64,000 bases of DNA from Emmonsiellopsis sp. PD_33 (lineage: Eukaryota; Ascomycota; Eurotiomycetes; Onygenales; Ajellomycetaceae), in the NCBI GenBank assembly GCA_032988165.1, contig JANTQF010000004.1, forward strand, positions 235,947 through 299,946, in the 5' to 3' direction. This document shows positions 56,747 to 64,000 of the stretch, piece after piece. The position numbers were made by a program, and so were the translations under genes. The notes under the pieces were generated by a model that was given only the letters and a program-made list of their open reading frames with translations, was not told the DNA's origin and made no database searches. Every line of letters starts with the position of its first letter. Position 1 is the first letter of the stretch.

Positions 56747-59700
56747 TCAACGAGCCCAAAAAGCAACGATTTCATCAAATTCATTGGTCGTCAGGCTCTT
56801 CACATCTCGATCCTCCTTGGTGATCTCCTTCCTCAAGCGACACGCAACTCTAAGGGCAATGGAAGCTTTTTGCGTCCTGCCTGTAGCCTCGAATAATTTG
56901 CCCTTGAGGAAAGTAGTGCGAGCAATCTCGTTCTTGTGTGCGCTTGGATCAACAGACCAGACGTCCAGTGCCCCATTTATCATAATACTATGAGGGGTTA
57001 GAGGAATACTTAGGCACTTAATCAAAGATGGGATCACTTACATCGCCTCTTCGTTCCGGCCTGTGCGCATCATGTGCTCAGCCATCTTATGAGAGATATT
57101 TGCAGTGTAAAAATCTCTCTCGCCCACAGTCTCACGCATGTGTCGCCACGCTCTCTGGTGGTATTCAAAGCTCTCGTCCAGCTGGTTTTGCGCAGCACGG
57201 AGGTTCCCAAGTACATAAAGAATCAGGCCAGTCCGGGCAGATTCTCTATCATCCTTCCCTAGAGCCCTTTCTCTGCCTGCCAAACTATCTAGAAGAAGCG
57301 TATTGCACTCTACAAGCTTGCCCTGCGCAAGAAGACCCCAGGCCAAATTGGCCTCGCCTGAACGGGGGACATAGTTACCGAGATCTTTGCGTATCTGCAG
57401 CGCCCCGTTAAGATCAGCTTCACCTTCCTCATATCGTCTATCCTGCATGCGTGAGATCCCTCGCTCTGCGTAGGCAAGATATAATCTCTCGTCCCTAGTT
57501 CCGAGCTGTTCACAGATATTGGAAACTAGATCGAAAGAACGCTCCTTGTGGATGCGGCTTGTATCAAAGTCATTCGTATCCATAGCGATTGATCCCAAAC
57601 AGAAGTGGATGTCCGCAAGCACGGAATCCCGATCTCCGTGTGTTGAGGACTCGCAGATTCTGCGAGCAGTCTCGAAGAAGCCATCAAATTGCTTTGTTCG
57701 TCCGCGCTCTTTTTGATACCTAGTATTGTTAGATTATATCCAGAGACAAGTTTAAATATAGTATACGTACCATGCAGCCTCACTCAGTAGCTTTGCAAAA
57801 AGCAACCTAGTGGTTTCGGAGGGATCTAAAATGGCTAACCAGAGTTGATGTATCCTTAGAACGTGGGGGTAAATAGCTGCACAGATGGGCCACCTTCCAA
57901 CATGTAACCTGCCGCCAGTTGATTTGGGCTGAGGCAGATCTGGCTCTTTTGATGGCTTTGGCATAGCCGATGGCCAGTCTGCCCAAAGAATACGTACGAC
58001 TTGGTCAAACAGGAAACGTTTCTTCGCAGCATCCATTGTGGCAAGGATTACGTCTTGTACAATCCGATGGACCGATATCTGCTGCTTTTGCTTGTCTCTT
58101 TGGACCAGAGATGACTGCAAGAGATCGGTTCGAGCCTCGATGTAATTACTCTTTTTGAACTGTGCGCCATCGGAAAGCAGTTCCACTGCTGCTTCCATCA
58201 ACAAGTCCTCGCCAATCACATCCGGATCAAGGAATGAAATAAGTTCCAACAGTTGACGAGCATGGGGTTTCAGTTTTTCAAAGGCCCAAACAGTAGAGAG
58301 AGAATGACGATATGTGACTAAATTTGTATCGAACTTTGTTTCATAAAGACTGGTATTTTCTTCATAATCCGTATACAGCTCGAAGAACTCTGAGAACGTG
58401 AGGTCCTGTCGACGGATGATACCTGCCATCTGGGAAATGGCGAGAGGAACGCCTCCAAGCGCCTCCGAGATTTGCCGTGCTGTTTCGTCTTCTGCTTCAC
58501 TAGACATGGCCGTGAGATGATTGAAGAGTGCTAGGCTGTCTTGCTGTGAAAGTGGACCGAGATCCAAGCCTGAGGGTCTCCTGGTAAACATATTTTTAGC
58601 CAATGGGTCGCGGCTGGTGACAAGAATTGAGCCACTACCCTGGGGCCAGTAGTCCGCGAGGATCATTGGGTCATCCGCGTTGTCGAGTATAAGTAGCCAG
58701 GTCGCTTCAGATCTAGCTTGACCAGATTGAGCAAATTCATCCGACCCTGATAGATGCTTTTGAGGATTGGAGAGCCATCCTTTGACAATTTCCCTACTGA
58801 CAACCTGACTCTTGCACTCGGATGGATCTTCGAGTCCAAGTGCTAACGAGATTTGCTGATAATGGTGGTCAAGTTTCGCAATCTCGTCCGCTACAACCCA
58901 GAATACTGCATCAAAAGAAGCCTTATGGCGTCGGGAGAACTCGCGGGCTATTTCTGTCTTTCCGATCCCCCCAAATCCACAAAGCGCAAATTGTCGTAGA
59001 ACTGTGCCAGTCGATGTGACTATGTTCTTTGAAGGTAGGAGCTCGGCCGCAAGGCGTTCTAAGATGTCTTCGCGGCCGCAGAAATCTTCATTTGCCGAAT
59101 GCGTGTTGAGAAGGAAGCATGGTAAGTGAAGGGTTTTCGGAACCTCAGGGGTTTGGGCTGCAGGATATACAACCTCAAACCCCGAAAGAGTCGTCCCTGC
59201 TGTTGCTTTGTTCGATAGCGATTCGCTGAGTCCTAATTGTTCGACTAATCGACGTTAGTACTTAGTGAAAGATGGATGTTAAGCTTATGTCAAATAACAC
59301 TTAGAAGCCACTGGCCTCTGAGGGTTTATGCTTTTTGGCCTCGGTTGGTTTATCCGATGGCTCACCTTCAAGTGTTAGTTCGCTCATCGTGGGCGAGTAA
59401 GCACCCATCGTTGCGTATTGATATTCCTCTAAGACCATTAGCACCGTCCTGCAGCTTTCCAGTACTACCTTCGTAACCTACCGTCCTCGAGTCGAAGTGC
59501 AACAAGATGCAGAGCATCGTTCAAGGTTTCGTAAATAAATTTGTTGAGCTCAGGCAAGCCTTCATCGCCCATGCTCTTTGTGAAAAGACATGTGTCGTGA
59601 TGATTGAGGTTGAGGCCAACGAGTGTTTCCATTGGGGCACGGGTCGAACAAGCTTCACGATTGACCAACTGGAATTCGAGTTAGTGTTGATACCTCAATC

Positions 59701-60528
59701 TAGGGTCTAGAGACTAACTTGTTGGTGATTTTGACGCAATGGGGCGGAGCTATTCTTCGATTCTCTGAGTTCATAGACGGACATTATGGGCGTGCGGAAG
59801 GAGATTCCTTCGAATCTATCAGCGAGGTCGAGCAAAATGGCGCCTTCTTGCTCGATATTAGCGCTTGGAATCTTCAGATTCTTCCCGGTTGTTGTTTCCA
59901 AGATGTCTCGAAACCGCATAAAACTCGTGGTCTTATCGCCATATCGATGCGGAGTGCTTAAAAAGATAATGCCAGCTACCGCGTTGACAACTGATCCGTA
60001 TCGAGGGAACTGTTTATTAGCGACGCACAAAGCTTGCTTGACCACGATACCGCCTAAGCTGTGGCAGACTATCAAAATTGGCTTTTTGGAACTCTGGAGA
60101 ATATATGGGTTAGAAAGCATCCCAGCAGGCTGAAATCAACGAATACAGACTACATCACTTACCAGATCTGGGTCCGGTTGTGATCGCTCATTCAAATGCT
60201 GGAGGAGATCGTAGCCTAGCATCAAAATCGACACCCATGAAGGCTTGGTGCCCGCAAATGGCGAAGGATATTCGTATGCGAGGATGCGTGCCCCAGCTCC
60301 GTAGCCAGGGAGGGAGGTGAGCCATTCTTGGTTGGCAAAGGGCCAGTTCTCCGGGGTTGCAGTTCCAATGCCAGGAACGAGGACAATGCTAGATTCCATT
60401 GTTAGTGGAAGCACGGGATTGAGTCTGGTAATGAGTTTCCCTTACTCGACGGCATCCTGGGAAGTGTCAACTCCATCCCGTAGTACCCGGAGGTGACCCG
60501 TAACCGCAGAGTTTGTCGTTGCGGCCAT
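56747..60528 (-). CDS. Fungal NLR: lipase-like - NB-ARC - TPR
   Basis: Eight exons on the minus strand: 60528-60446, 60388-60163, 60129-59719, 59668-59482, 59428-59366, 59244-57771, 57719-57042 and 56987-56747. All phases close, giving 1120 aa. Residues 1-250 form an alpha/beta-hydrolase of the SesB-like lipase type, with VDIVLVPGIG, nucleophile Ser127 in CHSLGG, and STPHRYG with the candidate catalytic His. Residues about 370-650 are NB-ARC: P-loop CGFGGIGKTE with Lys419, Walker B LLILDNADD near 500, then a GGVPLAISQMAG winged-helix region. Residues about 780-1120 are TPR-like helices (LAYAERGISRMQDRRYEEGE, then LGNLRAAQNQLDESFEYHQR). By analogy with characterised fungal STAND receptors, ligand binding by the repeats and nucleotide-driven oligomerisation would turn on the lipase and membrane damage. 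This gene has no test. The junction into exon 6 could also be 12 nt further on. Confidence 0.88.
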
Positions 60529-62833
60529 GACTGCGGCTCTCAAGCGCGAGTCGACCCAAGAAGACGAAGCTGGAGCTGGATAGCTGATAGTAAAGGATGA
60601 TGGAGTAGGTGAGGTGGTTTATGTTCCAAGTCCCGTGCATGGATTGGGACGCGGGGTAGCCGCAGCCGCACACGGACAATGCCTGCAGAGGGCCATTATC
60701 AAGTCCGTCGTCTCTTTCTCTGCGGTTTATTAGTTACGAACTGGCTTCCGAACACCTCCCTCGCGGTTAGAAGCGCCGAGCAGCTTCTCGGGGACCTAAC
60801 TACTACTAGTAGAGTAGTTACATCGTCCAAGTCGTGTTAACTACCAAAATTGCCGGGGACATCAGGGGGGATGGGAACTACGTGAGCTGTTATAGCTCTC
60901 GTGAAGGCTGCTGAAATCACCAAGAGTACAATTCACCTTAGTTTTCTTTTCGTCAGGTAGATTCCAAGATAATCCAACTAACTATCTTGCCTTACGGAGC
61001 TGTCCAATGCCAACGAAAAGTGAACCGATCAATATAGAAATCCCCATCGCATGGAAATGTCTGTTATCCCCTTCTTTCAACCCGTTCATTTCTCCCCGTG
61101 GAAACCACCGCAGGGACGCAAGACTGGTTCTGATTCAGGGCTGCACCTCAGGAGACAGATCGTGTTGATACCGCTGTAAATCCCGAGACCGGGGACTGGG
61201 GAATGGGAGAATTCCGGCCTTGGTGCCACAGATTGACAAAAAGGATTGGGTTGTCCCTTCTTTCAACTACCAGGCGTGCTGTATGGTGGTTGTGTTTGCC
61301 CGGCGTGTTTTGACGTCGATATAGTCCCTTTTTGGCCAATTCTTGAATATGGACATCCTCCACCCATTGGGTAAATCTGTCGGAAGTGAAAGATCAACCC
61401 ATCTGCAAGATTTTGTTATCTCCCGCCTGAATGGAAACTCCGTCCTTGAGCGTGGACGTGAGTAATACTAGTAGTGATCAATAAGCATCACAGGGATGAC
61501 TGATAAGGGCCAGTCGTCATGGACCCTGACTGAGACCATTCCACTGTGATAATCGATAACTTATATCAGCATCAGAGGCCAAGCTGTATGTGGGGATGAT
61601 TACCGGCCTCGCCACCCCCAACCGGACCGTCATAGCCCAGAGCCTTTCACATATCTATACTCCGTACCAGAATCTGAGGTAGACCCCTTCTCTCTTCTAT
61701 GTCAAGGATGCCAGCCGTAGCCTGCTCAGGCTGATATTTATGTTTCAAAAATGATTCTTGATGTTCGGTTATACTCCGTAAGCATACTTAAGTAAACCGT
61801 AACAAGCCATACGACATTCCCAGAATCTGGCGGGAAGTAGGTTTTGCTACTCTGAAACTCAATGCTGGAGTAATTCCTGTTGGACAATTTTTGGCAAGTG
61901 AGCTCCGAAAGCTTGAATTGATCGCATTGCTTCGGTTTGGAAAATGAACACAATCAGAAACTTGAAGCCCATGCCCCTGTTCAGGATAACAGTATATAGC
62001 CTGTTGAAGCTTGGATGGATATCCCCCCTACTGCAGAAGAGGAATATAAAGTCACAAGCAGCAGCAAGTACAATGTACTCCATAATTCAACAGGAATACG
62101 AATTAATGCCTGCAGCGGAGAATGCGGCGGCATCAAAGCAGGATAGCCTGAGGCATGAGTCACAGCCGCCGAAAATATCGCCGAAGCTGGTGTTTCAGCG
62201 GGACAAGAAAATGTCCTGTTGAGTTCTAGCATTGGATCAGTTTGTAGGCGGAGCTGGAATAAAGGGCATGGATATTTTGATATTTAGGACGGGGAGGAGA
62301 AGCGTTCGTTGCATTTAAGTCTATATGCGTGTTCCTTGGCTGGATGTTTATTTAAGACATACATCGCCCCTAGACAACTGTAGCATGGGGCGGGTAAATA
62401 CTGTAGCTGTAGCCCAAGGATGGTGTGCATTTCCAGTGAAAATCTCTGGTCATTGATTCAAGTTGTCAAAAACGTAGATGCCTTGGAGTGGGTCGTCGTT
62501 TTCGGGGAGCGTAAAAGGTTAACTTAACCCGCCTAGCTTGTCTGGACGGTAAATCCAGGAGGGTTACATTCCACGGCATGTCCGTACGTATCGAGCTGAT
62601 GATGAGTGTCGAAGGGCGAAGGGCGTCTTGGAATAGTAAAAAAAAAGGAGACGATGACAATGTCAGAAGGCGCTAAGCAAACCATCTATATAAATACATG
62701 ACTCAATCCCCCCTTTTTCCCTGTATACTTTTAAACCCCTTCCCATCACCAAAGACAAACCCAGATTAATTGGGACTCATTTGATTGAACACATCTCACA
62801 TCGAGCATACATCAAAATCCCCCCAAATCAACA
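60529..62833. other. Intergenic stretch upstream of the NLR and of the GNAT gene
   Basis: About 2.3 kb between two divergently transcribed genes, with only short frames. No transposon ends or RNA genes seen. A TATA element lies near the right end. Confidence 0.5.
62687..62696 (+). promoter_or_regulatory. TATA element of the GNAT gene
   Basis: TATATAAATA about 147 bp before the ATG at 62834. Confidence 0.4.
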
Positions 62834-63740
62834 ATGGCCACCCCCCGCCCTAACCTCCAAGCCGTCCCCGTCGAGCCCGAAGACTCCATGGTGCTCACTC
62901 GCCTGGGCTCAGCTGCATTCTGTGACCCGCTCTCACAGATGATGTTCGGCAAGGAGCTCTCGGAGGAGGCATTCGAGCACCGCAACAAGGAGCTCCGAGA
63001 GGCACTGGATAAGAAAGATCCCGCTGTGCACTACGTCAAGGTTGTGATGGACGGCAAGATCGTCGGATACGGCCATTGGCATATGTATTTTGATGCGGAG
63101 GGGAAGAAGAAGCCCGAGGAGGAGGAGAAGCGAAACTGGCCGCCTGGTACGAATTTAGAAGTGTGCGGGGCTTTTTTTACAGAGATAGAAAAGTTGAGGA
63201 ATACCATGTTTGGGGTTCGGCATGCTTGTATGTGGCTTTTTTTTTTTTAATTAATCCCATCGTTTATCTTGTCCTTTTTGCATATTTTGGCTTTGGGGAG
63301 CTTAGGATGGAGTTATGTTGCCCTACCGCAAGATATGACGTGGTATCTATCTTGACATTATACCTTTCCTTTGCTTCTTGACAAACTGTATACTCTGCAC
63401 GCATCGCCCTGACACCCAAAAACTATTTAATCTCCGCCGCCTCCCACCCCATCAAAAGCACGGAACTAACCCGACCATCACAGTCCTCGGAGGAATCGCA
63501 ACTCTCCCAGCCTACCAACGCCTGGGCGTCGGCAGCGCAATCGTGAAATACGGAACTGACATTGCCGACGAGGCCAACGCCCCTTGCTGGCTAGAAGCCT
63601 CGCCGGAAGGGTACCCGCTGTATAAGAAATTCGGATTCGAGGATAAGATGCAATTTACCTTTGATCTGGAAAAGTATGGGTCTGACTATCAGAATACCTG
63701 TGTGGGGATGTGGAGGCCAGCAAAGGGGGAGAGGAATTGA
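62834..63740 (+). CDS. GNAT-family N-acetyltransferase
   Basis: Two exons, 62834-63227 and 63484-63740, with a 256-bp intron that is long for this window. The junction is in phase and gives 216 aa. The N-terminus MATPRPNLQAVPVEPED leads into a first strand and helix. Strands with VKVVMDGKIVGYGHWHMYF follow, and after the intron comes the acetyl-CoA binding core LGGIATLPAYQRLGVGSAIV (Q/R-X-X-G-X-G/A type). SPEGYPLYKKFGFED is the family's last helix-strand unit. Fungal proteins of this type acetylate small amines or unknown metabolites, and the substrate here is not readable. The intron contains a run of ten T just after the donor. Confidence 0.84.
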
Positions 63741-63765
63741 GCGGTTGAGAGGGGAATGGGTTGGT

Positions 63766-63789
63766 GATGGTCGTGGTCGTGGTCGTGGT
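63766..63789 (+). repeat. GGTCGT microsatellite
   Basis: Three to four copies of the hexamer GGTCGT directly after the GNAT stop codon, in the 3' UTR. A simple repeat without other features. Confidence 0.7.
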
Positions 63790-63865
63790 TTTTTCCTTAA
63801 TGATTCGTTTGTGCCTGAAGATATGCCCTGATATGTATGTATGTGATTGGATGTAGCTGGCTTAA

Positions 63866-64000
63866 TCTCTTCTCTCTCTTTAATTATAGAAATATGGGAA
63901 AATATCGTGCAGATTTGACTGTAACGTGACCTCACGTGAGGTCACGTGCACCCCATCAAAAATCTCGGGGGGGGAGTTGGGCACGGGGGGTTGTAGGGGG
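63866..64000 (-). repeat. Dispersed repeat, copy 2 (cut by window edge)
   Basis: Reverse complement of about 25700-25826: the CT-rich end, TTTAATTATAGAAATATGGG, the palindromic core around CCTCACGTGAGG (63930-63941), then a G-rich end beginning the satellite. The window stops inside the G-rich part, so the far end is not seen. It supports a repeat of at least 130 bp with two or more copies. Confidence 0.8.

Noticed and set aside
1..64000. CRISPR arrays, bacterial operons and ribosome binding sites
   Set aside because: The window is eukaryotic, with spliceosomal introns and intron-containing tRNAs. No regularly spaced direct-repeat array was seen.

Overview
This window is a nuclear fragment from a filamentous ascomycete (Pezizomycotina). 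Class Eurotiomycetes seems likely and Onygenales plausible, but that placement is inference. The grounds are many short GT-AG introns (about 50-120 bp), two Zn2Cys6 regulators, a fungal RanBD protein, ATG15, a fused betaine-lipid synthase, a fungal lipase-NB-ARC-TPR NLR, and tRNA genes with canonical introns at position 37/38. I rebuilt the spliced genes by hand from splice sites and reading phase. Wherever I give exons, the phases close and the total length is a multiple of three.

Layout. 1-8 kb: 3' end of a Yrb2-like Ran-binding protein, an intron-containing tRNA-Ala(TGC), and the helicase Hrq1. 8-10.4 kb: a Zn2Cys6 regulator on the minus strand. 10.4-18.7 kb: a gene-poor accessory stretch with minus-strand gene debris and a clear nested pair of Mutator-like non-autonomous transposons, each with its own 9-bp target duplication. 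18.7-32.6 kb: an alkaline ceramidase with a 13-nt micro-exon, a predicted myristoylated RING-H2 ubiquitin ligase, a dispersed repeat, an Rrn11-like Pol I factor, an Ecm11-domain protein, an intron-containing tRNA-Arg(CCG) and a second Zn2Cys6 regulator. 33.5-43.6 kb: a secreted glyoxalase-like protein, a VPS9-domain Rab GEF diverging from ATG15, and a two-PAS protein. 44.5-56.5 kb: a PD-(D/E)XK-like gene broken by one stop codon, an FMN reductase, betaine-lipid synthase BTA1, a CorA-like transporter and a HAD phosphatase. 56.7-63.8 kb: an eight-exon lipase-NB-ARC-TPR NLR on the minus strand and a GNAT acetyltransferase. The window ends inside a second, inverted copy of the repeat seen near 25.7 kb.

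How the genes relate. There is no operon or evident biosynthetic cluster. Some neighbours fit a membrane and vacuole theme: VPS9 GEF and ATG15 share one divergent promoter region, and ceramidase and BTA1 both act on lipids. The most system-like locus is the NLR, which carries effector (lipase), switch (NB-ARC) and sensor (TPR) domains in one polypeptide. That is the architecture of fungal allorecognition and immune-type receptors. The transposons, the dispersed repeat and the broken genes mark the accessory parts of an otherwise housekeeping region.
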